From positions 1 through 21,608 of the forward strand of contig JAYREN010000035.1 in the NCBI GenBank assembly GCA_041908845.1: a DNA stretch of 21,608 bases, read 5' to 3'. Shown here in pieces: positions 6,713 to 14,521 of the stretch. Each line of letters opens with the position of its first letter. Positions within the stretch are counted from its first letter, which is position 1. Made by a program: the position numbers and the translations under genes. The notes below the pieces were generated by a model. The model was not told the DNA's origin. It did no database searches and saw nothing but the letters and a program-made list of their open reading frames with translations. The stretch is from JAYREN01 sp041908845 (lineage in GTDB: Bacteria > Acidobacteriota > Holophagae > Holophagales > Holophagaceae).

Positions 6713-9349
6713 ATGAAGACTTCCGAACTCCGCCAACGCTTCCTCGACTACTTCGCGGCCCAGGGCCACCGGATCGTATCCTCCAGCCCCGTCATCGGCC
6801 CCGCGGACGATCCCACGGTGATGTGGACCAACGCGGGCATGGTGCAGTTCAAGGATGTGTTCGTGGGCAAGGAACGGCGGGACTACACCCGCGCCGCCAC
6901 CAGCCAGAAGTGCCTGCGGGCCGGCGGCAAGCACAACGACCTGGAGAATGTGGGCTTCACGGCCCGGCACCACACCTTCTTCGAAATGCTGGGCAACTTC
7001 AGCTTCGGCGACTACTTCAAGGCCGATGCCATCCGCTACGCCTGGGAATTTGTCACGGGGCCCGTGGAGCAGGGAAACCTGGGCCTGGATGTGGACCGCC
7101 TCTGGATCACGGTTTTCGAGGGCAAGGAAGGCGTGCCCGCGGATACGGAAGCCGAGGAACTCTGGAAGGCGGTGGGCGTTTCTCCGGATCGCATTCTGCG
7201 CTTCGGCAAGGACAATTTCTGGCAGATGGGCGACACGGGTCCCTGTGGCCCCTGCTCCGAAATGCACTACTACCGGCCCCTGGACATCAGTGGCAACTGC
7301 GCCGAACTGGTGAACGGCGAGGGCGATGACACGATGGAGATCTGGAACCTAGTCTTCATGCAGTACGAGCAGGATGGCAAGGGCGGCCTGAAGCCCCTGC
7401 CCAAGCCCAGCATCGACACCGGCATGGGTCTGGAGCGCGTGGCCTCCATCCTCCAGGGCAAAGAGACCAACTACGAGATCGATCTCTTCGAACCCATCTT
7501 CCAGGGCATCTGGAAGGTGGCCCGCATCCTGCCCCAGGAGCGGGCGGAGCACACCAACCGCACGGCCTCCCAGGTGGTGGCGGACCACATCCGGGCCGCC
7601 GTGTTCATGGTCTTCGACGGCGTGGTGCCCAGCAACGAGGGCCGCGGCTACGTGCTGCGCAAGATCGTGCGCCGCGCCCTGCGCTTTGGCAAGAAGCTCG
7701 GCATCGAGGGGCTTTTCTTCGCCGATCTCGCCTCCACCGTGCACCAGGCCATGGGTGACGCCTACCCGGAACTCGGTTCGGAACTGGGACGCATTCACAA
7801 GGTGCTGGCCCGGGAGGAGGCCCAGTTCAGCCTCACGCTCAACGCGGGCCTCAAGCAGCTCGAAGCCTGCGACATCACATCCGGAACACTGGCAGGTGCC
7901 GAGATCTTCAAGCTCTACGACACCTTCGGCTTCCCCGTGGATCTGGTGGAGGACTGGTGCAAGGAGCGTGGTGTGAGGGCCGATCTGGAGGGATTCCAGA
8001 AGGAATTGGCCGAACAGAAATCCAAGAGCCGCGCCGCAATGAAGACCCACGATGTGCGCATCCAGGGGGATTTCGCCGTACTGGCGGATTTCCCGCCCAC
8101 GGAATTCCTCGGCTACGAGACCACCGAAGCCAATGTTAAGGTGCTGGCCCTCTTCGACCAGGACAAGAAGCGGGTCAAGGAGTTGCTGGGCACGGGCTAC
8201 GCTTTGCTCGATCGCACGCCCTTCTACGCCACCAGCGGCGGCCAGGTGGGCGACACGGGCACCCTGAGCTTCGAGGGTTTTTCCAGCCTGGTGACGGAGA
8301 CCACGGCCCCGGCCCCCAAGCGGTCCCTGCACCAGTTGGAAATCGGGGGGCAGCGGCCTATCCGGGAGGGTGACATCGTACTGGCCCAGGTGGACCCCGA
8401 GCGACGCGGGCGCATTCGGGCCCACCACACCGCCACGCACCTGCTGCACGCGGCCCTGCGCGAGGTGCTCGGCACCCACGTCAAACAGGCGGGCAGCGTA
8501 GTGGATGCGGAGCGCCTGCGCTTTGACTTCACCCACTTCGCGCCCCTGGAGCCCGAACAGATCCTGGAGATCGAGCGGCTGGCCAATGAGCAGACGCTCC
8601 GCGCCATTCCCACCCGCATCCAGTCCATGTCCATCGATGAGGCCCTCCAGAGCGGCGCCATGGCCCTTTTCGGCGAGAAATACGGCGAGCAGGTGCGCGT
8701 GGTGGCCGTTCCCGGCTTCAGCCTGGAACTCTGCGGCGGCACCCATGTGGCCAGCACCGGCGAGATCGGCGCCATCAAGGTCGTGTCCGAAGGGGCCGTG
8801 GCCTCGGGCGTGCGGCGGCTGGAGGCCGTAGCGGGCATGGCGGCCCTGGCGCGATTGCAGGACGACGAGGCGCTGCTCACGTCCCTCTCTCGCCAGGCCA
8901 ACTCCACCCGCGAGTCCCTGCCCAGCCTGATCGGCGCCAAGGATGCCCGCATCCAGCAGCTCGAGCGCGAGCTCAAGGAGGCCAAGCTCAAGGCCGCCAC
9001 CGGGGGTGGTGCGGGAGAGCAGGTCCAGGATGTAAAGGGGCTTCCCCTGGTCACCGTCGCCGTGGAGGGACTCGAGGCCTCGGCCCTGCGCGAAATGATG
9101 GATCAGGTGCGCACCCGCCACCGCAGCGGGGTCATCGCCCTCGCCTCCAAGGCCGCCGAGGACAAGGTTGCCCTCCTGGTCTCGGTTTCAACGGACTGCC
9201 AGGACCGAGCCGACGCCGGAGCGCTACTCAAGGCAATGGCCCTCCATGTTGATGGTCGGGGCGGCGGCAAGAAGGATCTCGCCCAGGGCGGCGGCACTCG
9301 CCCCTCGGGCATCCCCGCCGCCCTGGATGCCCTGAAGTCAGCCTTGTAG
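6713..9349 (+). CDS. alaS: Alanyl-tRNA synthetase
   Basis: 878 residues, full length for bacterial AlaS. It is a class II synthetase that charges tRNA-Ala in the cytosol. The N-terminal catalytic domain contains HHTFFEMLGNFSFGDYF (motif 2 region) and SIDTGMGLERVAS (motif 3 region). The tRNA-recognition domain contains NEGRGYVLRKIVRRA. The editing domain that hydrolyses Ser/Gly-tRNA-Ala has HTATH (H572, H576) and CGGTH (C674, H678), the four zinc-binding positions. A short coiled coil (about 735-765) leads into the C-terminal DHHA1 domain, with the GGGKKDLAQGGG glycine-rich stretch. ATG 6713 is the only sensible start, since STELRQRFLDYF-like sequence begins families here. No Shine-Dalgarno sequence is visible; only the repeat and a TTAAAAA tract precede it. 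The histidine kinase starts 22 bases downstream. Confidence 0.97.
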   Translation: MKTSELRQRFLDYFAAQGHRIVSSSPVIGPADDPTVMWTNAGMVQFKDVFVGKERRDYTRAATSQKCLRAGGKHNDLENVGFTARHHTFFEMLGNFSFGDYFKADAIRYAWEFVTGPVEQGNLGLDVDRLWITVFEGKEGVPADTEAEELWKAVGVSPDRILRFGKDNFWQMGDTGPCGPCSEMHYYRPLDISGNCAELVNGEGDDTMEIWNLVFMQYEQDGKGGLKPLPKPSIDTGMGLERVASILQGKETNYEIDLFEPIFQGIWKVARILPQERAEHTNRTASQVVADHIRAAVFMVFDGVVPSNEGRGYVLRKIVRRALRFGKKLGIEGLFFADLASTVHQAMGDAYPELGSELGRIHKVLAREEAQFSLTLNAGLKQLEACDITSGTLAGAEIFKLYDTFGFPVDLVEDWCKERGVRADLEGFQKELAEQKSKSRAAMKTHDVRIQGDFAVLADFPPTEFLGYETTEANVKVLALFDQDKKRVKELLGTGYALLDRTPFYATSGGQVGDTGTLSFEGFSSLVTETTAPAPKRSLHQLEIGGQRPIREGDIVLAQVDPERRGRIRAHHTATHLLHAALREVLGTHVKQAGSVVDAERLRFDFTHFAPLEPEQILEIERLANEQTLRAIPTRIQSMSIDEALQSGAMALFGEKYGEQVRVVAVPGFSLELCGGTHVASTGEIGAIKVVSEGAVASGVRRLEAVAGMAALARLQDDEALLTSLSRQANSTRESLPSLIGAKDARIQQLERELKEAKLKAATGGGAGEQVQDVKGLPLVTVAVEGLEASALREMMDQVRTRHRSGVIALASKAAEDKVALLVSVSTDCQDRADAGALLKAMALHVDGRGGGKKDLAQGGGTRPSGIPAALDALKSAL

Positions 9350-9371
9350 GCACCTTTCTCGAAGCGACTCC

Positions 9372-11693
9372 GTGAAACCCATCCGAAAGATGCTCCTCCA
9401 CGAACTCATGGCCCTGCTGGGTCTCATGGTGGCCGTGTCGGTAGCCATGGTGTGGTTTGGCATGCGGGGCACCATGGACAAGCAGATCGAGGCCCGCACC
9501 AAGGAGAGCATTGTTCGCCTGGAGCGCGATCTGCGCAGCCTTCTCCAGGAGGCGGAACGGGGGGGAAGGGTCGCGGCAAGCTGGCTGGAGGATGGGCGAA
9601 TCCCTCTGGATCAGCCCCTGATCGTTGAAGGAATCCTGGCCCCTCTTTTCAAAGAATCCTCCAGCATCTCTAGCCTGATCATGATCGGAGGCGATGGTCT
9701 CGGCGTCGCGCTCTATCCCAAGGATGCAGGCAGTACGACTCTCGGCCTGAAGGGGATCGGGAACCAGGTCCACCGGCGCTACTACCGCGAGAACGGCGTT
9801 CTCTTGAATCCACCCCGAGTCGACGCCGTCGCCATCAGATTCCAGGATCGCCCCTGGTACACCGCCGCGCAAAAGACCCAGATTCCCCGATGGGTGGAAC
9901 CCTACTCGTTCTTGACGGCCCCGGATCATGGCATCTCCTACGTGGCCCCGGTCCAGAACAGCCAGGGACAGCCCAGGTCCGTGGTATGCGTGGACGTACT
10001 CTTGGACACGCTCTCTCGGAAGGTATGGGAGACTCGCCCCACCCCGAACGCCCAGGCCCTGGTCTGTGATGAACGCATGCAGGTGCTGGTATCCCCCAAG
10101 GATTCTGGTGACAGGGGCAGCTTCTTGAAGCCCCTCGGCCCCGACAACTTCCCGCTCTTCCAACAACTCGTGAGCCAATGGAAGGCCACCGGCCACGGCT
10201 CTCAGCTGATTCGCCTGCAGCACGGCGGCCAGAGCTTCGCGGGTCGGGTCATGCCCATGACCGATAGCCGAGGGCTCTCCTGGCTGGTCTGCATGGCGGT
10301 GCCCGAGAAGGACATCCAGGGAAACCTGAAGGGACTCACCGCGACGCTTCTGGCGGTGGGCCTGGGCTTCCTGGCCCTGGTGGCCTGGCGCCTGCGCCGT
10401 CTATCCCGCCGCATCGCCGACCCCTTGGCCCTCCTGGCTCGGGATGCCGAGGCCTTGGGTGAAGGCGCCACCCCCACACCCCCGGATTCCGCCATCCAGG
10501 AAATTCGCACCCTCGGATTGGCCCTGCAGCGGGCCGGACACGTCCTCGAGCAAGAAGCCGAAATGCAGCTCAAGCTCCAGCACAGTCAGCGCCTGGAGAC
10601 GGTGGGCACGCTTACCGGCGGCATCGCCCATGACGTGAACAACCAGCTGGCGGCCATCGTGGGGCAGTTGAATCTCGGGCGGGAGTACCTGGAGCCTGAG
10701 CATCCCGCAGCCCGCCGCATGGAGAAGGCCGAAGAGGCCGCCCATCACTGCGCCAAGATGATCAAGTCCCTGCTCGGCTTCTCTCATCGCGCCCGACCAG
10801 AATTGGAGAGCCTGGACCTCAACCAACTGGTTCACACCACGGCCACCTTGGTTGAACGATTGCTGGGGGGGCGCATTCGCCTGGATCTGGATCTGACGCC
10901 CGATCTGGGGCCCGTGCTCGGCGACCGCGTCAATCTTGAGCAGGTCCTCATGAACCTGGCCGTCAATGCCCGCGATGCCATGCCCCAGGGCGGTAGGCTG
11001 CTGGTGTCGACCCGCCCCGAAGTCGGCGGCGAGATCTGCCTCTCGGTCAAAGACAACGGCATGGGCATTCCGCCTGAGGTGCTGCCGAAAATCTTCGACC
11101 CCTTCTTCACCACCAAGGAAGTGGGCAAGGGAACGGGCCTGGGGCTCGCCATGGCCTTTGGCATCGTGCAGGCCCACGAGGGCCGCATCGAAGTGGACAG
11201 TCAGCTAGGCAAGGGCACGGAATTTCGCATCTACCTGCCCTCTCAGACCGACCACCCCCACCATGACCCCGAAATCCCCACCCAGAACCTGGATGAAGGC
11301 TCCTTCGCAGGCCGGCGAATCCTGGTGGTGGACGACGAGCCCGCCCTGCGGGATCTGCTCGCCGAAGCCTTTACCGCGCGCCGCGCCCTGGTGGATACCG
11401 CCCAGAATGGCGCCGAGGCCTGGGTCCTGTGGCGGGACAGCCACTACGACCTGATCATCAGTGATCAGCGCATGCCCGAACTCACGGGCCTCGAACTTCT
11501 GGCCCGCGTCCGCGCCGCAGGCTCCCAGGTGCCCGTCATTCTGGCCTCGGGATACGGACTGGAGGGCGCCGAGGTGGAACTTGGCCGGGATCCCCGATTG
11601 CGGATCCTGCCCAAGCCCTTCAGCTTCAAACGCATCTTCGCCCTCGCGGGAGAACTGCTGGCAGGCGAGCCGCCGCCTACTTCCGGAACGTGA
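9372..11693 (+). CDS. Membrane-bound hybrid sensor histidine kinase with C-terminal receiver
   Basis: 773 residues. One transmembrane helix lies at about 10-31 and a second at about 321-338, enclosing a roughly 285-residue extracytoplasmic sensor of Cache-like appearance (including DRPWYTAAQK and ISYVAPVQNSQGQP, typical of dCache domains). After a HAMP-like linker comes HisKA with phospho-accepting H420 in GGIAHDVNNQL. The ATPase domain follows with N box NLAVNARDAMP, G1 DNGMGIP and GKGTGLGLAM. A C-terminal receiver domain has acidic D654/D655, phosphorylatable D698 (LIISDQRMP) and K748. No output domain follows, so signal probably passes by phosphotransfer to an unlinked partner. The ligand is unknown. 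The start is GTG 9372; ATG 9390 is an alternative. It is probably co-transcribed with alaS, though a functional link is unlikely. The 3' end overlaps the convergent DUF486 gene. Confidence 0.93.
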   Translation: MKPIRKMLLHELMALLGLMVAVSVAMVWFGMRGTMDKQIEARTKESIVRLERDLRSLLQEAERGGRVAASWLEDGRIPLDQPLIVEGILAPLFKESSSISSLIMIGGDGLGVALYPKDAGSTTLGLKGIGNQVHRRYYRENGVLLNPPRVDAVAIRFQDRPWYTAAQKTQIPRWVEPYSFLTAPDHGISYVAPVQNSQGQPRSVVCVDVLLDTLSRKVWETRPTPNAQALVCDERMQVLVSPKDSGDRGSFLKPLGPDNFPLFQQLVSQWKATGHGSQLIRLQHGGQSFAGRVMPMTDSRGLSWLVCMAVPEKDIQGNLKGLTATLLAVGLGFLALVAWRLRRLSRRIADPLALLARDAEALGEGATPTPPDSAIQEIRTLGLALQRAGHVLEQEAEMQLKLQHSQRLETVGTLTGGIAHDVNNQLAAIVGQLNLGREYLEPEHPAARRMEKAEEAAHHCAKMIKSLLGFSHRARPELESLDLNQLVHTTATLVERLLGGRIRLDLDLTPDLGPVLGDRVNLEQVLMNLAVNARDAMPQGGRLLVSTRPEVGGEICLSVKDNGMGIPPEVLPKIFDPFFTTKEVGKGTGLGLAMAFGIVQAHEGRIEVDSQLGKGTEFRIYLPSQTDHPHHDPEIPTQNLDEGSFAGRRILVVDDEPALRDLLAEAFTARRALVDTAQNGAEAWVLWRDSHYDLIISDQRMPELTGLELLARVRAAGSQVPVILASGYGLEGAEVELGRDPRLRILPKPFSFKRIFALAGELLAGEPPPTSGT

Positions 11694-12024
11694 AGAACAC
11701 GGCCCCCACCAGGCAGCAAGCCGCCCACACATGGTTGAGGGTGAGTTTGTCCTTCATGTACCACACCGCGAAGCCCGCGAAGACCACCAGTGTGACCACC
11801 TCCTGAATCACCTTGAGCTGGGGCAGCGTGTAGCGCCCGTAGCCCATGCGGTTGGCGGGCACCATCAGGGTGTACTCGAAGAAGGCGATGCCCCAGCTGA
11901 TGAGTATGGCGACCCAGAGGGAGCTATCCCGCAAGTGTTTGAGGTGGCCGTACCACGCGAAGGTCATAAAAACGTTGCTCACCACTAGCAGGCCAATGGG
12001 GAGCCAGGCTCGAACGGTGGACAT
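11677..12024 (-). CDS. DUF486 family small membrane protein (DMT-transporter-like)
   Basis: 115 residues from ATG 12024, which has GAGG eight bases upstream and gives the family's usual length; ATG 12054 would add ten residues overlapping the end of rny. Four hydrophobic helices are visible (LPIGLLVVSNVFMTFAWYG; VAILISWGIAFFEYTLMVP; VIQEVVTLVVFAGFAVWYM; HVWAACCLVGAVFFTF). The conserved SNVFMTFAWYGHLK and the VPANRMGY loop match DUF486, which resembles half of a drug/metabolite transporter and is likely to act as a dimer in the inner membrane. The substrate is unknown. The 3' end overlaps the histidine kinase by 17 bases on the opposite strand. It lies directly downstream of rny. Confidence 0.85.
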   Translation of the reverse strand: MSTVRAWLPIGLLVVSNVFMTFAWYGHLKHLRDSSLWVAILISWGIAFFEYTLMVPANRMGYGRYTLPQLKVIQEVVTLVVFAGFAVWYMKDKLTLNHVWAACCLVGAVFFTFRK

Positions 12025-12043
12025 GTCATCGGCCTCGTGAAAA

Positions 12044-13663
12044 CTAGCGGGCATACTCCACGGCTCGGGTCTCGCGCATGACCGTCACCTTGATCTGGCC
12101 GGGATACTGCATTTCGGCCTCCACGCGCTTGGAGACATCCTTGGCGATCCAATAGGCCTGATCGTCGTTGACCTGACCGGCATCCACCAGGATGCGGATC
12201 TCACGGCCCGCCTGCATGGCGTAGCTCTTCTGCACGCCCTTGTAGGAGTTGGCGATGGTCTCGAGCTGCTCGAGTCGCTTGACGTAGGTCTCCAGCATCT
12301 CGCGGCGGGCGCCGGGACGAGCGGCGGAGAGCGCGTCGGCGGCAGTGATAAGCATGGCCTCGACGGTCTTGGGCTCGTGGTCACCGTGATGACAACTCAT
12401 GGCATGGATCACATCGGCCTTCTCTCCGAAGCGCTTGAGCAGCTCCATGCCGATCTCGATGTGGGTGCCTTCCACCTCGCGGTCGATCGCCTTACCGATG
12501 TCGTGAAAGAGCCCCGCGCGCCGCGCCAGCCGAGCATCCGCGCCCATTTCCGTGGCCATGTACTCGGCGATGTGGGCGACCTCCTTGGTGTGTTCCAGCA
12601 CGTTCTGCCCGTAGCTGGTGCGGTAGTTCAGGCGACCGATGAGCTTATGCAACTTGGGATGCACATCGGGGAAACCCATGGCGATGGAGGTGGTCTCGCC
12701 CAGCTCCTTCAGGTGCTGGTCCATGTCGACTTTGGTTTTCTCTACAACCTCCTCGATGCGGGCGGGGTGGATGCGTCCATCGGCCAGGAGTTTGAGGATG
12801 GCCTGGCGGGCCACTTCGCGCCGAATGGGGTCGAAGCTGGACACCACGATGGTCTCCGGCGTGTCGTCCACGATGAGATCACAGCCTGTGGCCTTTTCCA
12901 GGGCCCGGATGTTGCGACCCTCGCGGCCGATGATGCGGCCCTTCAAGTCGTCGGAAGGCAACTGAACGGAGGTCACGGCAGTTTCGGCGATCACGTCCGA
13001 GGCCACCCGCTGGATGGCCGTGGCGATGGTCCATCGGGCCTTCTTCTGGGCTTCCTCCTGGGCCTCATCCTCGATGCGCCGCACCAGCTTGGCGGAGTCC
13101 ATCTTGGCGGTGTACTCCAACTGGCCGATGATCTCGGCCTTGGCCTCTTCGCGGGTCAGACCTGAGAGGTCTTCCAGCTTGCGAGCCTGGTCCTCCACCA
13201 GCTTCTTGGCCTCGGCCCGGAGGGCGTCGAGCTTTTCCTGCTCTTCTCGGGTCTTCTCGGTCTTGAGTTCCAGTTCCTTGGTCTTCTGCTCTACCTGGGC
13301 AAGCTTCTTGTCGAAGCTCTCTTCCTTCTGCTGCAGGCGCTGACTCTGCTTCTCCAGGTTGGCCATGCGCTCGTTCACGAGCGCCTCGGCCTCCTGGCGG
13401 GCCTGGATGGCCTGCTCCTTGACCTTGAGTTCGGATTCCTTCCGGAGCGCCTCAGCCTCCTTCTGGCCCCGTTCGAGGGTCCGGGCGGCCTCCTTCTCGG
13501 CATCCTGCAGGATTCTTTCCCGCTGGGCCTTGATGTCCTCCTCGGCCTTCGCCGTGGCCTTGGAGACATCCACCACCGCCTGCTGGGCCTTCTTCGTCTG
13601 AAGAAAGAACCCGGCGCAGGCCGCGACGGCAATGATCAATAGAATCAAATCGAGTGCATTCAT
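12044..13663 (-). CDS. rny: Ribonuclease Y
   Basis: 539 residues from ATG 13663. I prefer this over ATG 13669 because AAGGGG sits exactly 6 bases before it and would abut the other. The domain order is that of RNase Y: an N-terminal membrane anchor (ALDLILLIIAVAACAGFFL), a long charged coiled coil to about residue 200, a KH RNA-binding domain with IIGREGRNIRALE near 240, and an HD metal-dependent phosphodiesterase domain with LFHDIGKAIDREVEG near 385 and CHHGDHEP further on. RNase Y is a membrane-tethered endoribonuclease that starts mRNA decay. It is the first protein gene after the putative 6S RNA, with about 50 bases between them. Confidence 0.97.
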   Translation of the reverse strand: MNALDLILLIIAVAACAGFFLQTKKAQQAVVDVSKATAKAEEDIKAQRERILQDAEKEAARTLERGQKEAEALRKESELKVKEQAIQARQEAEALVNERMANLEKQSQRLQQKEESFDKKLAQVEQKTKELELKTEKTREEQEKLDALRAEAKKLVEDQARKLEDLSGLTREEAKAEIIGQLEYTAKMDSAKLVRRIEDEAQEEAQKKARWTIATAIQRVASDVIAETAVTSVQLPSDDLKGRIIGREGRNIRALEKATGCDLIVDDTPETIVVSSFDPIRREVARQAILKLLADGRIHPARIEEVVEKTKVDMDQHLKELGETTSIAMGFPDVHPKLHKLIGRLNYRTSYGQNVLEHTKEVAHIAEYMATEMGADARLARRAGLFHDIGKAIDREVEGTHIEIGMELLKRFGEKADVIHAMSCHHGDHEPKTVEAMLITAADALSAARPGARREMLETYVKRLEQLETIANSYKGVQKSYAMQAGREIRILVDAGQVNDDQAYWIAKDVSKRVEAEMQYPGQIKVTVMRETRAVEYAR

Positions 13664-13710
13664 CGGCATCCCCTTGGGTCAAAGGAGCCGCCTGCATGCC
13701 AAGTGATAAG

Positions 13711-13877
13711 GATCCCCGCTCAGTCGTGGAGGCTTGCCAGTTCCCTATCGGATAGGGGGGCGACCAGAAACCCGGTTTAAGGCGCTCCGTCGCGCGGCGC
13801 GCACAAGGCCGGGGGAAGGCCTCCCTGGCGTATTTACGGAACAAGCGCTTGGCCGTCTCACGGGCCTCGCAGGGATC
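13711..13877 (-). ncRNA. ssrS: Probable 6S RNA
   Basis: This non-coding gap between zapA and rny can fold, on the minus strand, into a 6S-like RNA of about 167 nt. The ends pair as GATCCC (13877-13872) with GGGGATC (13717-13711). A second block pairs GAGGC (13868-13864) with GCCTC (13733-13729), and an inner one pairs GCCAG (13829-13825) with CTGGC (13740-13736). A small hairpin CCCTAT-CCG-ATAGGG (13757-13743) occupies the 3' side of the middle, as in E. coli 6S. The stretch GCCTTAAA (13783-13776) is identical to one in E. coli 6S RNA. In many proteobacteria 6S RNA lies immediately downstream of zapA, as here. 6S RNA binds sigma-70 RNA polymerase holoenzyme and restrains transcription. Ends are approximate; the call rests on structure, motif and synteny. 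Confidence 0.7.
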
Positions 13878-13898
13878 AAAATCAAACTCGCACCGAGG

Positions 13899-14267
13899 TC
13901 ATTCTTCCCCTCCGAAGAGGGAACCAGAGGCGAGAGGGTCGTCCGGAACGTCATCGAGCAGCTTCGTCAGTTTCTGTTCCAGGTCTTGGGTTTGCTGGCT
14001 GGCTTCCTGTTCAAGACGCACCAATCGATGCGCCAGGTTCAGTGCCCCCATCAGCATCCAGGTTGAAGTGTCCAGAGCCGATGGCGGACTCCCCCATCTT
14101 AGCTCATAGGCCTGCTCCATGTCCTGGAAGGTCTGCTCCAGGAGTGCCACCGCCCGCGCCAGGGCTGCCTGGTCCTCCTGAGTGTGGACCCGGAGGGGAT
14201 GGCCCAGCACCTCGACCCGGAGTTCTCCAGGGCCTACAGGAGTGGCTTCATTGAGTAGCAGGGTCAC
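13899..14267 (-). CDS. zapA: Cell division protein ZapA-like
   Basis: 122 residues. The N-terminal half has the ZapA pattern (LRVEVLGHPLRVHTQEDQA), in which a strand-turn-strand is followed by a helix containing ALLEQTFQDME. The C-terminal half is a long helix (LMGALNLAHRLVRLEQEAS) that would form the tetrameric coiled coil. ZapA cross-links FtsZ protofilaments at mid-cell. The start is GTG 14267, which overlaps the stop of the upstream coiled-coil gene in a GTGA arrangement, so translation is coupled. A 6S-like RNA lies directly downstream, which is the usual neighbour of zapA in many genomes. Confidence 0.82.
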   Translation of the reverse strand: MTLLLNEATPVGPGELRVEVLGHPLRVHTQEDQAALARAVALLEQTFQDMEQAYELRWGSPPSALDTSTWMLMGALNLAHRLVRLEQEASQQTQDLEQKLTKLLDDVPDDPLASGSLFGGEE

Positions 14268-14500
14268 GCCAAGTCCTCTAATGTCTTGATGATGGCTTCA
14301 ATTTGTCCACGAATTTCGTCCCGTTCCTTGATGAGGATGGCCTTCTCACCCTGGAGGTCCTCCATTCGCCTTCGGAGTCCATGAAGCTCCTGGTCCAGGG
14401 GCTCCCGCTCAGCCTGTAGACGCTCCACTTCCGCCTTCAGCATGTTCCGCTGCTGGACCAGGGCGTGAAGCTTGGTTTCGAGCTGTTTGAGAATATCCAT
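14264..14500 (-). CDS. Small ZapB-like coiled-coil protein
   Basis: 78 residues that are almost entirely one heptad-rich helix (LETKLHALVQQRNMLKAEVE, then DQELHGLRRRMEDLQ). There are no cysteines, signal peptide or membrane segment. The length, all-coiled-coil composition and position immediately before zapA, with 4 bases of overlap, fit a ZapB-type partner that bridges ZapA to other division proteins. ATG 14500 has GAGG upstream. Coiled coils give weak homology evidence, so the ZapB assignment comes mainly from context. A general scaffold protein is an alternative. Confidence 0.7.
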   Translation of the reverse strand: MDILKQLETKLHALVQQRNMLKAEVERLQAEREPLDQELHGLRRRMEDLQGEKAILIKERDEIRGQIEAIIKTLEDLA

Positions 14501-14521
14501 GGGTGCCTCGGAAGGATCAGT

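Noticed and set aside
7349..9121. 590-residue open frame antisense to alaS
   Set aside because: It is a shadow of alaS codon bias with no motif and no plausible start signal.
13452..13844. Minus-strand open frame across the rny start and the 6S-like region
   Set aside because: It overlaps rny in another frame and the non-coding RNA candidate; its composition is unlike a folded protein.
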